Source of the DNA: an uncultured Prevotella sp.
Lineage (GTDB): Bacteria; Bacteroidota; Bacteroidia; Bacteroidales; Bacteroidaceae
Assembly: GCA_900319905.1 (NCBI GenBank)
Contig: ONQB01000031.1
Coordinates: 1-53,917 of the forward strand
Direction of reading: 5' to 3'
DNA length: 53,917 bases
A program made the position numbers and the translations under genes. This document shows positions 1 to 12,400 of the stretch, piece after piece (within the stretch, counting starts at the first letter, position 1; each line of letters opens with the position of its first letter). A model generated the notes under the pieces. That model was not told the origin of the DNA and ran no database searches. It saw only the letters and a program-made list of their open reading frames with translations.

Positions 1-155
1 TCGGGCAACATTTAATACTTATAAATATGCGTATGTATATGCGCTGTTGCAAAAACATGGTACCTTTTCAGCAGCCTCCACAAGACCGGCCCCTGCATGT
101 GGAAAACGATCGACGGGCAAATCGAGTAAGGAACTGACAGATAAATTCTTATAAT
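1..155. other. Left-edge leader region, no gene assigned
   Basis: No recognisable gene is seen here. Two plus-strand frames are open from the window edge: one ends at a TGA at 135-137, the other at a TAA at 152-154 just before the GTG start of the next gene. Either could be the tail of an upstream gene cut by the window, but neither translation matches a family I know. I see no convincing TTTG/TAnnTTTG promoter; TACCTTTT at 61-68 is close to the -7 box but lacks a correctly spaced -33 box. Confidence 0.3.
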
Positions 156-1445
156 GTGGCACAAAAGAATCTGCACATACCGCAAGTTATAGTCGCAACC
201 GTCATGGCTGCGATGTGCTTGTTGTCATGCGGCAGCGAGTCGGATTCCCCTGTCTCTCCCATCGATCCACCCACCCCCGAGGCGCAGGCCTGTCCCATCA
301 CCTTCGGCAGTCAGTTCGATGGCGGTCGTCAGGCCACGTCGCGTGCCTCGGTACCTGCCAGCAACTTCTTCGACAACATGACCGTCTACGGCTTCAAGAC
401 CTTCGACGACGGCTCCCCCTCACAGCTGGTCTTTACCGGCTACCGCCTCACCTACGATGCCACGAAGGTGGGCACCGACCAGACCAACAGCAGCGGCTGG
501 GACTACCTCGGCCGCAGCGGCAGTACCACCTTGGGCTCTACCACGTGGACGTGGGAGCAGACCATCCACTATTGGGACTTCTCGGCCTACGACTACCGCT
601 TCGTGGCGTGGGCACAGCCCGAGCGCGACGGTCAGGGACATGCCATCGACTGGACGGGCATCGCCAAGCCCGAGGTCACCGTCTATCCCGCCGTGACCAT
701 CGGCGAGCAGTCGCCGTATCAGATCACAAACAACTTCGCCACCTTCTCCAAGGACGTTAGCAACCTGCTCTCTGTCACCGTGGCCGCCGACATCGCCGAC
801 ACCCTCCATGCACCGATGGTGAGCCGGATGGAGGTGGTGAAGCCCTCGTCGCTCCGCACCGCCACGGGCATGGGGAACGTGGTGCTCCATTTCAGTCGTC
901 CGTTCTGCCGCGTGCGCTTCCTCCTCGAGGACCAGGACGGCAACTACAGTGAGATGGGCGAGGACCTCCCCGACAACAGTTCGCTGCGCAGCGTCACCCG
1001 CGTGCATCTCGCCCCGAAGAGCGGTGACGCCGCGCTGAGCGTGAAGGGTGACGTGGTGGTGGCCAACTTCCCGGTGCTCACCACCGCCACCACGTCGGGC
1101 GTGTTGTATGTCAAAGACGATGACAGCCGGCAGTCGCCCTCCGACCCCATGACCACGCCCTACGAGCGGCCTGCCAAGGGCAGCAAGGGGTGGTTCACCA
1201 ATGGGGCCAACGAGGGGAAGTGGTACACGTTCCTGCCTACCACCTGGCAGGAGCCGTTCGTCATGAGCATCACCTACGGCGGCGTGGAGCGCACGGCGAC
1301 AGTGCCGACAGAGTTTCTCAACTGGCAGCCGGGGTATGCCTATACATATGTGTTCAAGGTCAGCGCACATGCCGTCACCTTCCAGCAGACACTCTATACC
1401 TATAGCCATTACCAGAGCGGGTATAGCGAAACCGTTTCCTGGTAA
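156..1445 (+). CDS. Fimbrillin-like (Mfa-like) surface lipoprotein
   Basis: A 429-residue lipoprotein. The GTG at 156 gives a hydrophobic signal ending in the lipobox LLSC, with Cys25 as the lipidation site; the internal ATG nearer the lipobox would leave too short a signal. After a Ser/Pro-rich linker comes a beta-rich body with the fimbrillin-like pattern ITFGSQFDGG, then ATSRAS, then FFDNMTVYGFKTFDDG, and a Trp/Tyr-rich stretch around the YWDFSAYDYRFVAWAQ segment (near residues 140-160). This resembles the Bacteroidales Mfa-like/FimA-type lipoproteins, which form or cap fimbriae and are usually processed near a TRA/SRA site. It is the first gene of a probable operon with the next lipoprotein and the giant protein. 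Family assignment is by pattern recognition; a pilin role is inference. Confidence 0.6.
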   Translation: MAQKNLHIPQVIVATVMAAMCLLSCGSESDSPVSPIDPPTPEAQACPITFGSQFDGGRQATSRASVPASNFFDNMTVYGFKTFDDGSPSQLVFTGYRLTYDATKVGTDQTNSSGWDYLGRSGSTTLGSTTWTWEQTIHYWDFSAYDYRFVAWAQPERDGQGHAIDWTGIAKPEVTVYPAVTIGEQSPYQITNNFATFSKDVSNLLSVTVAADIADTLHAPMVSRMEVVKPSSLRTATGMGNVVLHFSRPFCRVRFLLEDQDGNYSEMGEDLPDNSSLRSVTRVHLAPKSGDAALSVKGDVVVANFPVLTTATTSGVLYVKDDDSRQSPSDPMTTPYERPAKGSKGWFTNGANEGKWYTFLPTTWQEPFVMSITYGGVERTATVPTEFLNWQPGYAYTYVFKVSAHAVTFQQTLYTYSHYQSGYSETVSW

Positions 1446-1461
1446 AAGACATAGTAAACAT

Positions 1462-1535
1462 AAAGACATAGTAACATAGTAAACATAAAGACATAGTAAC
1501 ATAGTAAACATAAAGACATAGTAACATAGTAAACA
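1462..1535. repeat. 25-bp tandem repeat, three copies
   Basis: Three head-to-tail copies of a 25-bp unit beginning AAAGACATAGTAACATAG lie at 1462-1486, 1487-1511 and 1512-1535. A shortened fourth copy (1445-1461, missing about 8 bp) overlaps the stop region of the preceding gene. The copies are essentially identical, so copy number may vary. The array fills the spacer between the two lipoprotein genes and ends 12 bp before the TTG start of the second, so it lies in the translation-initiation region. Confidence 0.9.
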
Positions 1536-1547
1536 ATAACAAAGTAA

Positions 1548-3467
1548 TTGAGGAAAAGATATACCATAATCAGCATACTCATCGTTGCGGTGCTCATGGC
1601 AGCCTGCACTGATGGCGATCCGACAGGTGGCGGTCGGGGAGGAAACACGATGACGCTGGGCCTGACGATCAACGCTGGCTTCGGCAATCCCCTGTCGTTC
1701 GCCGATGCTGACGGGCATGTGACACGTGCGGCACTGTCTGACGATACCGACATCCCTGGCATTCATGTGACACGTGCGGCGTTGTCAGACGATTCTGGCG
1801 GCAACGGCGGGCACGTGACACGGGCCTCATTGCCCGGCGACCCCGGTACGACTGAGGAGTTTCCTGCCCCCGCCAATCTCTATCTCTTCACGTTCCTTCG
1901 TCTGCCCGATGCTGCCACCTATTATTTCAGCTACGAGCAGATAGAGAATCTCAGTGCGACGGACTGGACGTTGGAGAATGCCACCTCCTCGGCGTATGCC
2001 AACACGCGCTACCGTCTCAACCAGACCATCGCCATCAATGTCGCCGGTAAGGGCGTGACCAACTATCCACAAAACACCGACCTGGGCCGCACCTACGCCA
2101 TCGCCACACCCAAGGACAAGCGCATCGCCAAGACCATCGGCCAGGACGGACTCTTTACCCAGTGGTTCAAGGACATCCCAGATTTAGGCCTCGACGGGGC
2201 CACGGGCACCTCGGTGACGGTCTCCAACGGCTCGGTGACGCAGGCCGACTACGACAATTTCGTTAAGCTGCTCAGCTCCACCGCCGTCATCGACTGCGGC
2301 GACGGCTCGGCGGCTTGGCTCAAGCAGGACGGCACCGCCGCCACATCATGGACCAGCGACGACTACCGCGACCTCTACTCCACACCCATGGAGACTGTCG
2401 ACAATGCCGACAACGGAACCTTTGTCTGGGACGGTACGACGCTGCACCAGAACGACATACGCCTCTACCACGCTGCCGCCAAATACGACTTCCAGTGGGA
2501 GGTGGCCGAGAAGGACGCTGACGGCAAGCCACTGCGCAGTCAGCTCGACGGCGTCTACCTGCGAAAGGTGACGCTGACCAATGTGCCCACCCACTGCGCC
2601 ATCTTCGACCCCACCGACCTGCCCGCTGCCTATGCCGACACTACCACCACCTGCGTCGTGGCCAAGAACACCGCCGTCAACAAATACTATAACAGCACCA
2701 TCACCTACAGCGGCACGGGTACCTACACCTGGAGCGACGCCACCAAGAGCAACCTGCCCAACTACCACTCGCCCGTGGAGACCTTCACGACAACCACACC
2801 CGTGGAGTGGGAGGGCGTCGACCCCACCCGCCGCGACCAGATCTTCCTCGGCCGCAGCTACGCCTACGCCTTCCTCCCCAGCCGTGTCAATGCCCAGACC
2901 ACCGTCAACTACGACGTCGAGGTGTGCAGCTCCACAGCCACTACCGACTATACCAGTGAGCCCTTGCGGCCCGTCATGGGCACCGACCTCGCCGAGGACC
3001 AGGTGCAGGATCAGAACTTCATCGCCATCGCCCAGGGCAGTAGAGAGGCCGCCCTCGCCACGGACAACAACATCACCACCGCTGCCCAGTACCGCCTCTG
3101 CGAGTACAACAGTCCCTTCGAGTGGACCCAGCTGACGATGAAGCCCTCCTACTCCCTCAAGGAAGTCGGCGGTGTGAAGGCCTTGCAATACGACGTCATG
3201 CGCACGGAGACCTACTCCTACACCCATCACCGCCACTATTTCTTCTACGATGCCCAAAACCATTACTTAGGCGACGTCACCACCGACGACACTCCCGTCA
3301 CCGGCGCCGTTTTCCCCTCGGGCGACAGTCCCAAGGGAGCGGGCGACATCCTCTGCGTCCTGACACCCGTCACACTCCCCTCGAAGTCTGTTACCTTTGC
3401 CCCGCACGATGCCTTCAGTCCATGGGTGCGCGTCAGGGCAATGATCAACAATAAACCACAACAATAA
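1548..3467 (+). CDS. Large fimbrillin-related lipoprotein with repeated HVTRA segment
   Basis: A 639-residue lipoprotein. A TTG start at 1548 gives a signal peptide ending LMAAC with Cys20 as the lipid anchor; no ATG start fits this signal. Residues 57-104 are three 16-residue tandem repeats starting HVTRA(A/S)L. The body is beta-rich with many Thr/Asp/Tyr residues; the segment PAPANLYLFTF (about residues 108-118) recalls Mfa2/FimB-type anchoring subunits, but I cannot place it firmly in a family. It lies 2 bp before the giant protein gene, so co-translation is likely. The TRA motif in fimbrillin precursors is a processing region, so the triplication may multiply a cleavage or strand-exchange segment; that is inference. 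Alternative reading: a cell-surface protein with no pilus role. Confidence 0.55.
   Translation: MRKRYTIISILIVAVLMAACTDGDPTGGGRGGNTMTLGLTINAGFGNPLSFADADGHVTRAALSDDTDIPGIHVTRAALSDDSGGNGGHVTRASLPGDPGTTEEFPAPANLYLFTFLRLPDAATYYFSYEQIENLSATDWTLENATSSAYANTRYRLNQTIAINVAGKGVTNYPQNTDLGRTYAIATPKDKRIAKTIGQDGLFTQWFKDIPDLGLDGATGTSVTVSNGSVTQADYDNFVKLLSSTAVIDCGDGSAAWLKQDGTAATSWTSDDYRDLYSTPMETVDNADNGTFVWDGTTLHQNDIRLYHAAAKYDFQWEVAEKDADGKPLRSQLDGVYLRKVTLTNVPTHCAIFDPTDLPAAYADTTTTCVVAKNTAVNKYYNSTITYSGTGTYTWSDATKSNLPNYHSPVETFTTTTPVEWEGVDPTRRDQIFLGRSYAYAFLPSRVNAQTTVNYDVEVCSSTATTDYTSEPLRPVMGTDLAEDQVQDQNFIAIAQGSREAALATDNNITTAAQYRLCEYNSPFEWTQLTMKPSYSLKEVGGVKALQYDVMRTETYSYTHHRHYFFYDAQNHYLGDVTTDDTPVTGAVFPSGDSPKGAGDILCVLTPVTLPSKSVTFAPHDAFSPWVRVRAMINNKPQQ
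1716..1859 (+). repeat. In-frame 48-bp x3 minisatellite in lipoprotein gene
   Basis: Three contiguous 48-bp units each encode 16 residues: HVTRAALSDDTDIPGI, HVTRAALSDDSGGNGG and HVTRASLPGDPGTTEE. The 5' half of each unit is well conserved and the 3' half has diverged. The unit length is a multiple of three, so copy-number change would keep the frame. Confidence 0.9.
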
Positions 3468-3469
3468 GC

Positions 3470-6400
3470 ATGTTCAGACTACGTCATATCCTCACCCTCC
3501 TTCTGTCACTCATGGTTGCACAGCTCATGGGACAGACGCCGCAAGAGACAACGATCAATGCCTCTCACCGGCGTTATGTCACACCCACTGGTGCCTACAG
3601 CAACCGTGGTACGACATGGGCCGACGCCAAGAACAACATCCAGGACGCCATCAACGACCTTGTGGCTTCCAACCTGTTGCCCGGCGAGGTGTGGGTCAAG
3701 GAGGGCACCTACCGTCCTACGGAGAGCACGGAGAGTGGCGGCAGCAGTCTGTATGCCAGTTTCAAGATACCCGCCGGCATCACCGTCCGTGGCGGCTTTG
3801 CGGGTAATGAGGTGACACTCAACGACCGCATGGTGAAATATCTCGACAAGGACGGCAACACCGTCGGCACGGCCAAGATCGGCGATACCTTCAGCAAGGC
3901 ATATACCGATAAACGATTCCTCCATCCTACCGTCCTCACCGGCGACCTCAGCTCCCGTCAGGCTAACTTCACGTGGAACGACCAGAGCCACCGCTATGCG
4001 ACGCAGTTCTACGGCAACGCCTACCATGTGGTATGGTTCGCCACCAACGGTTTCGACAGCAACGGCCGCGCCAAAGCCCTCCGGCTCAACGATGCCAGTT
4101 GGACGGCCACCCTCGAGGGCGTGACCATCATGCGCGGCTACGCCTACAACAGCAGTCTCGAGGGTCATCCCCACAATGCCTACGGCGGTGGCGCGTATAT
4201 GGTGGACGGGTCGATGATGCGCGACGTGAGGATAGAGTGTTGTGAGGCCTCGCGCAACGGTGGTGCCATCTATATGGACGGTGGCGGTGTCTGCGACCAT
4301 GTCTTTGTCACCACCTCCCAGGCCCAGGGCATCGGCACGTCGTATGGCTACGGCGGTGGCGTGTGCATCGAGACCAATCCCGCCATCAGCGATGTGGCAC
4401 CCGTGGAGACCGGCTTCCGCTATGGCATGATTGCCAACTGTGCCTCGCGCCAGGGTGGCGGACTGGCCATCCTCACCAGTCGCAACACCTTCACTGAGAC
4501 CTATACCAACCCCGTCACCGGTGCTCAGGAGACACGGACGCGTGTGCCGGCCATCTACGAGGACCAGCGCAACAAAGCCTACGCCTACGCCAGCATCGTG
4601 GCCCACAACGTGGCCCTCATCGAGGGTGGCGGCATCTACACCAACGGCGGCGGGGCGATGAGTCAGATGACCATCGTCGGCAATGCCTGCTACGGCACGG
4701 CCACCATCGTCAACGGTGTCACACAGGGACGATCCGGCGGACTCTATGCCTGCGACAAGATGACGATACACAACAGCGTGCTCTACGGCAACTACGCCAT
4801 GAGCAACAACGGCATACAGTACGCCACTTCGCGCACCTCCATCAGCGAGGACCTCAAGGCACTCATGGAATATTGCCGCGTCGAGAACAACGACATCACC
4901 GACTGGAGCTCCACGCGTAAGGTGCAGGTGCTGACGGCAGCCAATCCTGAGTTTGTCAACCCCCTTGACTACGGCATCCGGCGCTCCACCCATGACGGCG
5001 ACGAGTTCTTGATGCCCTTCTCCTACCGTGTGAAGAAGCAGTCGCCGATGGTCAACTCCGGTCTCTTCAGTGCCAATCTCGACAAGGAGAGTCTGACCAC
5101 CAACCGCGCCATCTACCCCTTCGACCAGCTGACCAACGACCTCTACGGACGGCCCTACCAGGCCCATGCCACCCTCGGAGCCATCAACTGCGATGACTAC
5201 AGCGTGACGGATGTCATCAAGAAAGACAACCTCACGACGACCACCGAGGGCACGTCGACCGTCGTCCACCTCTTCGTCGACCCAGCAGCCACGGTGAGCA
5301 ACTACGACGGCAGGCTCGGTGCCAGCTGGGACACACCGCTGCGCTATCTCAACAATGCCCTCGAATTTGTCCGTACCGAGCGTGAGGATGCCGCCAACGC
5401 CAATACCATCTACCGCATACACATCAAGCAGGGAACGGTGACCAACGTCGACCACTTCGAACAGCGCACCACCTACGTGCGGTCCATCGACTTCCCTCTA
5501 TATAATAATGTGCAGATTTACGGCGGCTACAGCAGTGGCCTCACGGGAACCGATGTCGATGCCGCCAACCGCGACCCGCTGAAGTACCCCACCGTCATCA
5601 CCGCCGTCACCGTGCAGAACGACTACACCATGAACGCCCTCCACCTGCTCACGATGAAAGGGGCCCAGAATGTTGTCGTCGACGGTGTGGAGCTTCAGTT
5701 CGCCAACGCCAAGGAACCGATGCTCGCCGGTGCCAACCCCAAGCACTATGGCGGAGCCATCCTCATGCAGGCCGACGGCACCACCGGCTCCACCGCCACC
5801 TTCCGCAACATCATCATCAAAGGCTGCACCTCACCGCAGGGTGCCGCCGTGTGGGTCGGTGACCGCTGTAAGGCCTCCTTCGAGAACACCATCATCTACA
5901 ACAACGAGAGCCGCACCGACAACGGCCAGCCCATGGGCACCATCTACACCGAGGGCTCAGGCAGCATCACCTTCGACCATGGCGACGTGCTCCACAATGT
6001 GGGCTACGCCGGACTGCTCAACGGCGACAAGTGCGGCCAGCACTACACCAACACCGTCTTCCACGCCAACGTCCGGAAACCCCTCGACGACTACCGCACG
6101 GAGAGTGCCGACATCATCCCCGATGCCATCCTGCCGTCGTTCGCCTATCGTTCCACGGCCTCGACGACCCCGTCGGCCGATGCCATCAACGCCCACGGCA
6201 GCCATACCGACGAGGCCACAGCCACCGGCGTCCACGGCAGCTATTGCTTCTTCGATGTCCGCAGTGCCGCCCTCAAGGGCAAGAACTTCGACGACCTCGC
6301 CGCCAGCACCACGGTCATGCAGCAGAAGATGTACCAGTATCAGTACGGTCTCAGCTATTATTTCGATTCCGAGAACGGCACCAATGGCTATCCCCGCTTC

Positions 6401-9400
6401 GTCAACGCCACGCGCAACTGCGGTGTGAGTCCCTTGGGCGATGTGTCGTTCTACGGCCGTGGCGTGAGCTTCGAGCCCGACAATATGAACCCCATCGTCA
6501 ATGCCGCCGACAATACGGCTGGACGCGACAACTGGGGCACCGACTACACCACGCACATCACCCGCGACTATGGCGGCAATCCCGATGTGGGAGCCATAGA
6601 GAACCATGCCGACAACAGCGACGCCGAGAATGCCCAGCCCGACGGACAGCCACCGTATGGCAAGGATATCTATGTGCGAATGCCTGAGGACGGCGGTGAC
6701 GACAACAACGACGGACACTCATGGAACAATGCCGTGGCTACGATGCAGAGGGCCATGGATTTGGCAAAAATAAACGGTAAGGTGACAACAGATTCCATAA
6801 AGGTCACCTACACCTCTTTCAAACGGGCGCCGGACAATGCCAACAGCTTGACGGAAGGAACTTGGTATCAAATAGGAAGTGACTACCGAGACTACTATTG
6901 GAATGCCGGTACAAGCATTCTCGAGCCTACGAATGATGTGGGCAAAAATGACGGAAAGGACAAGTCCAGTGATTATGAATCCACCTTCTTCCAGCCAGAA
7001 AAAGTTAATAACTCCTGGTATAATAAAAAGTATTATCTAAAGACACGTGACGGAGGATATTTGCATATAGATAATAATTCTGTACGAATAACTAATAAGG
7101 ATGATGCTACGGATTTTTATATAGAAAGGTACAATGGCGTATGGCTAATATACAACACCTACTACGATTGGTTTTCCAACTATAATCTATTTATAGATGC
7201 TTATTCGGAGAATTCAATTGGAACTAAAAAAAGAAGCGACAACAGATACGAATCGACTTCGGCCTGGAATTTCTATGCGGTGACATTCGGAACGGCCACG
7301 GAGACCGAAACCGTCGAGCACATTACTTATGATGCCAGTAACATCCACGTCGCTGCCGGCACCTACGACACACGCATCCACGACAAAGACAAGTACAGCT
7401 CCTCAAGGTTCAGCAGCGGCGGTCTGCATTTAGTTGACGGCGTGAACCTCTATGGCGGTTATCCCGCCACCGGCAATCCGGGGGAGAAAGAGCGTGACCT
7501 CTCCAACAGAAAGCTTTCGTATACCACAACCATCACGGCCAACTCCACGGCAAGCGATGTAAACAAATCCGCCAACCGCGTGCTCACACAGGATGCCGAC
7601 TTCGTCGTGCCCACCATGGTGGAGGGCTTCCGCATCACCGGTGGCACATGCTCCGGAACAAACTACGGTGCGGGCGTCTTTATGCGCAACAATGGTACGC
7701 TGAAAAACTGTCTGGTCGAAGGCAACACCTTCACCTCCAATTCTTCCACCGCCTGGGCTACCGATGGCGGCGGCGGTGGCGGCGTCTATTGCATCGGCGG
7801 CACCATCTTCAACTGCACCGTGCGCCGCAATACCTATCATTATGGAGGATTAACGGACAGTGGTCTGTCGGGAGACGATATTTCTTATAATAGTGTAGGA
7901 GGTGCCGGTGTGTTCTTAGAGGGCGGAGACGTGCAGAACAGTCTGATTGTGGAAAACACGCTCGACAACAGTGCCACCGCTATCTTCGGTGCCGGCTTGT
8001 TCATCAAGAAGCCCTCACGCATCTTCAATACCACGATTGCCTACAACCGTGCCTTGCTGGCTACAGCCTGGCAACGTCGCCATGCCGGAGGTGGCGCATG
8101 GGACTACAGTGCTTCTAAGACGCTCTCCACGTGGCAGAACTGCATCGTGTGGGGCAATATGGCCAACGGCATGTTAGCGGAGAACTACATCCAGGTGCTG
8201 TCGGCACATGGAAGTACGGCCACAATCTCCAATGCCGATAATTTCAACGACTGCTATACCTCTGCCATCCGGGGATATTGGACCGGCAAAGAAACTCCTG
8301 AAACAGTCTTTAGCAACGATGATGCCTCAGACGCAACCAAGGTGTATGCACCTGCCACGAGTGTTATCCACATCAATACGGACAATGGTGGCGGCCTCTC
8401 CGGATACAATAATGGCTATGATAATCAGAACCACCTTACCCAGTCAACGGTGAATGACAAACCCGTGACCAGCATCGCCGAGATTAATCGTGAGTACAAC
8501 CTTCAGTGCCACATCAACTCTCCTTTCAAGGGCGACGGCGAGAATCTTATTAATTACGACAGTTGGGACTTCTCCGATGCTTACAAGAGTGGCTCCGGCC
8601 TTACCTATGAGCTGAAGGACCCGACGGATGCGTCCACCTCCCGCTACTGCATCAACATGGGTAACAGCTCCGATGCCATCTTCACCGACAAGCTCACCGT
8701 TGACATCGTCGGCGACGCCCGCATCCAGGACTGTCAGGTCGACAAGGGCGCCTACGAGTACAACGGCGCCGGCAGCATCACCCCCGAGGTCTTCGAGCCC
8801 GGCAAGCTGCCCCAGGCTTACGCCGAGACCCTCGTCAGCGCCAAGGACACATCGCAGCTGGCCAAGCGCACCACCGCCGTCTTCTATGTCACCCCCAACG
8901 GTCAGGGCACCGCGACGGCCAGCAGTTGGGATAACGCCGCCTGCTCGATGAAGCTCCAGAATGTCCTCGACGCTGCCGGACGCTATAAGTTCTGCAATCC
9001 CACACGGCGCGTCATCGTCAAGGTGGCCACTGAGGACGAGAATCTTAAATTCCGCTACTACGCCACCCGCACCACACGCCCCGACGAGAGCGATGTGCGC
9101 CTATACAGTATCATGGTGCCACGAGGCGTCGAGGTGTGGGGCGGCTACTGTCAGGATGCCAACGCCAAGGAGAGCGGTTTCGACACCATCATCGACGGAA
9201 CGCGCTTCGACCGCCGTGATGTCAAGCGCTATAAGACCACCTTCGATGCCAACTACGTCAATACGCTGATGGGCACGAAGGCCGTGGCCTACCATGTCAT
9301 CACCTTCACCGACCGCATCTTCGACAAGGAGGGCAACGCCTACACCTTGGAGGAGCAACAGCAGGGCGCCAACGCATATATCACCCCCAGCGGCAGCAAC

Positions 9401-12400
9401 CTCGCCCAGCGCGGCGGCTCATCGTCATACGCCAGTCTGACCACCCGCTTCAGCTCTGCCGTGCCACAGGACTACGCCGACTATGGTGACCTGCTCTACC
9501 GCGCCGTCATCGACGGCATCTACGTGCAGGGCGGCCGTGCCGACATCGCCATCGAGCGTCTCGGCTCGAGCAACGTCCTCAACCCCAACCGCTATGGCGG
9601 TGCCGCCATCGTGAAGAACTACGCCCACGTGCGCAACTGTGTGCTCGAGGACAACCGTGCCTACTACGGCGGTGCACTGGCCCTCATGCCCGGAGCCATC
9701 GTCAGCGGTACACTCATCAAGGGCAACAGCGCCACAGAGGGCGGCGGAGCGATCTACGTCTTCACCGAGGGCGACGAGGTGAACCTCCTCGAAGGTTCCG
9801 TCACCGTCAAGACACTGCCCACCGGCAGCGAGCAGGACAACAACGGCACCAGCTACGACGCCCTGATGCCGCACGTCTACACATCTACCATAGCGCGGAA
9901 CTTCGCACAGCTCGGCGGCGGGGTCTGCTTCACCACCGATGAGGCCAACGTGAGATTCAACAGTACCGTCATCTGGCAGAATATCGGTCAGGACGGAGCC
10001 AATATCTACGGACTCTACAACCCGAACACCCTCGAGAGCAACAAGGCCAACATCGAGTACTTCCCCTTCGCCTACAGTGCCGCCGAGGGCGTGCGACTGA
10101 CCGGCGTGAACAACATCACCCTCAACACCGTCAACCGGCAGGGCACACGTTTCGTCGACAAAAACAACGACTTCCCGCAATGGCCCAAACCACTGGCGAC
10201 GACCGATCCCAACTACTACCGTGACGTGCTCCATGAGTTGCCGTTGTCGCAGCAGAAGATTGCCAGCAACTCCGACGACATGGGCTACTACGGCATCACC
10301 AACTACAGCGTCCTCTCCCTGGCCGGTATGAGCATCGGCGCCTATCGCAGGCTCATCCAGACGAAAGGACTCTCCGCCATCGACCTCCTCGGCACGGGAC
10401 GCACCAGCGGCTACCATGCTGACAACGTCGAGCCAACCTATATCGACATCGGCGCACGTGCCTTCACCAAGGAGACACCACACAAGAAACTCATGCTCCA
10501 GCTCTACGTCACCACCCCTGAGCTGGTCAACATGACCGCCGCCGAGAAACTCATGAAGATGGCCAACGACGACGTGTCGGGCAGCGCCAACAAGGAGCAG
10601 GCCGAGTACGTGCGCGACTACTTCAGTCAGGAGGGCAGCAGCTTCGGCTATCCCATGCAGAGCCTGCAGACCGCCCTCGACTACATCCGTGAGCAGCGCA
10701 CGAAGACCGCTTCCGGCGCCTTCCCCAGCGGCGTGAGCAACGTCAACAACTGCAAGTTCTTCATCTATCTCTCCGGCGGTACCTTCTATCCCTCCCGCGA
10801 CCTTGAGATGGAGAACCGCGTGAGCTCCACGTCAACCTTCGTCATCCCCGAGGGCGTGTCCATCATCGGTGGCTTCAACCCCAACGAGACCTTCCAGTGG
10901 GATGACTCTAAGGTGGACGAGACCACCGACTCCCACTTCCAGCGAGTGGGCAACACGCTGAGCGAGACCGACAGCAACGGCAAGAACGTGCTCAGCTTCG
11001 TCGGCGGCTACTTCTCGCCCAAGACCGACGTCACCAGTCCCACCACCAAGGATGCCACCTTCTATGTCGACGAGAACAGTGAGGAGTATCTGAGTCAGGT
11101 ATACTACAGTGGGCAGAAAGACAAGTTCGACGCCAACGGCAAGCTCAAGCCGGAGAATATGCACCTCGACTTCACCACCGACGGCACCACCTTCCGCATG
11201 ATGATGCTCCACCCCGACACACTCTCCAACCTGCGCGAGCATGCCGACGTCAACAACAACAATATCATTGAGCCGTGGGAGTTCCTCAACCAGACCATCC
11301 TCGACGGCAACGTGGCAAACATCGCCGAGCAGGGTGTGCACCATGTCATCACCATCCTGGCCAACGAGAACCTCGTCGGCATGCTGCCCAGTCCTATCTC
11401 GCTCTACGACGGCTACAAGAACGACGGCTACCACAGCCGCATGCTCGGACAGTATGTCGCCTTCAACGGACTCACCATCAAGGGCGGACGGGCCAGAGGA
11501 TGGGACGACAGCTACGCCAACCACCTACAGGAGTTCTCCTATTATCATGGTGGTGCCATACTTATCGACGGAAACATCTTTCACGACGATAACTCGAAGG
11601 ACGACCAGCGCGCCAACCCCGACAAGCTCGTCGGCGACAACTACCTCCATGCCGGAGCCAGCAACACCTGGGCCTACCGCGACATACCGGTGGTGGCCCT
11701 CAACTGCCGGTTCATCAACAACCAGGCCGGTTACGGAGGTGCCATCAGTACCAACAGCTCGCTCGAGCTGATGAACTGCAGTTTCGAGCAGAACATGGCG
11801 GTGGGCGGCATCGACAAGCTTGGCAAGGAATACCAGAGTGCGCTCGACGGCAAGACCATCAGCTACGTCGACGGCAGGGACGCATCGAAAGACCCCATCA
11901 GCGAGGTGAGCTACCCCGGGCAGGGAGGCGCCATATATAGCACCAAGCAATTGTTCGCCTACAACACCATCTTTGCCAACAACGAGGCACGGGCCACGAT
12001 GGACGAGACCCAAAACAACACCATAGAGGTAAGGCAGTGCACGAGCTTCCGACGCTCCAACTACTCCGTCAACCGCAAGGAGCTCTTCGGAGGGGGCGGC
12101 GTGGCATTCATCGGTATGAAGGGCCTCTTCCATTTCTTCAACTGCGATATGGTGAACAACATGGCCAACGCCTATCCCGTGATACTTACCCGCAACCCGA
12201 ATCTCTCTGAGGATGAGAACCTTGGCATACGGCAGTACAGCCAGATTATGAACAGCGTGGTCTGGGGCAACAGGCTCAACGACGGAGTGATGAAGAACAG
12301 CGCACTGTGGAATATGACGAGGACCACCGATGACGGCTCAGTCAAAGACGCACAGTTCGGACAGCGCCTGAAGTTCAATGCACAGCTCATCTGCAATATC

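Noticed and set aside
55-95. Similarity of 66-79 to 51571-51585 (both TTTTCAGCAGCCTC, then GGCCC)
   Set aside because: A 14-base match is expected by chance in 54 kb, and the surrounding sequence does not align convincingly.
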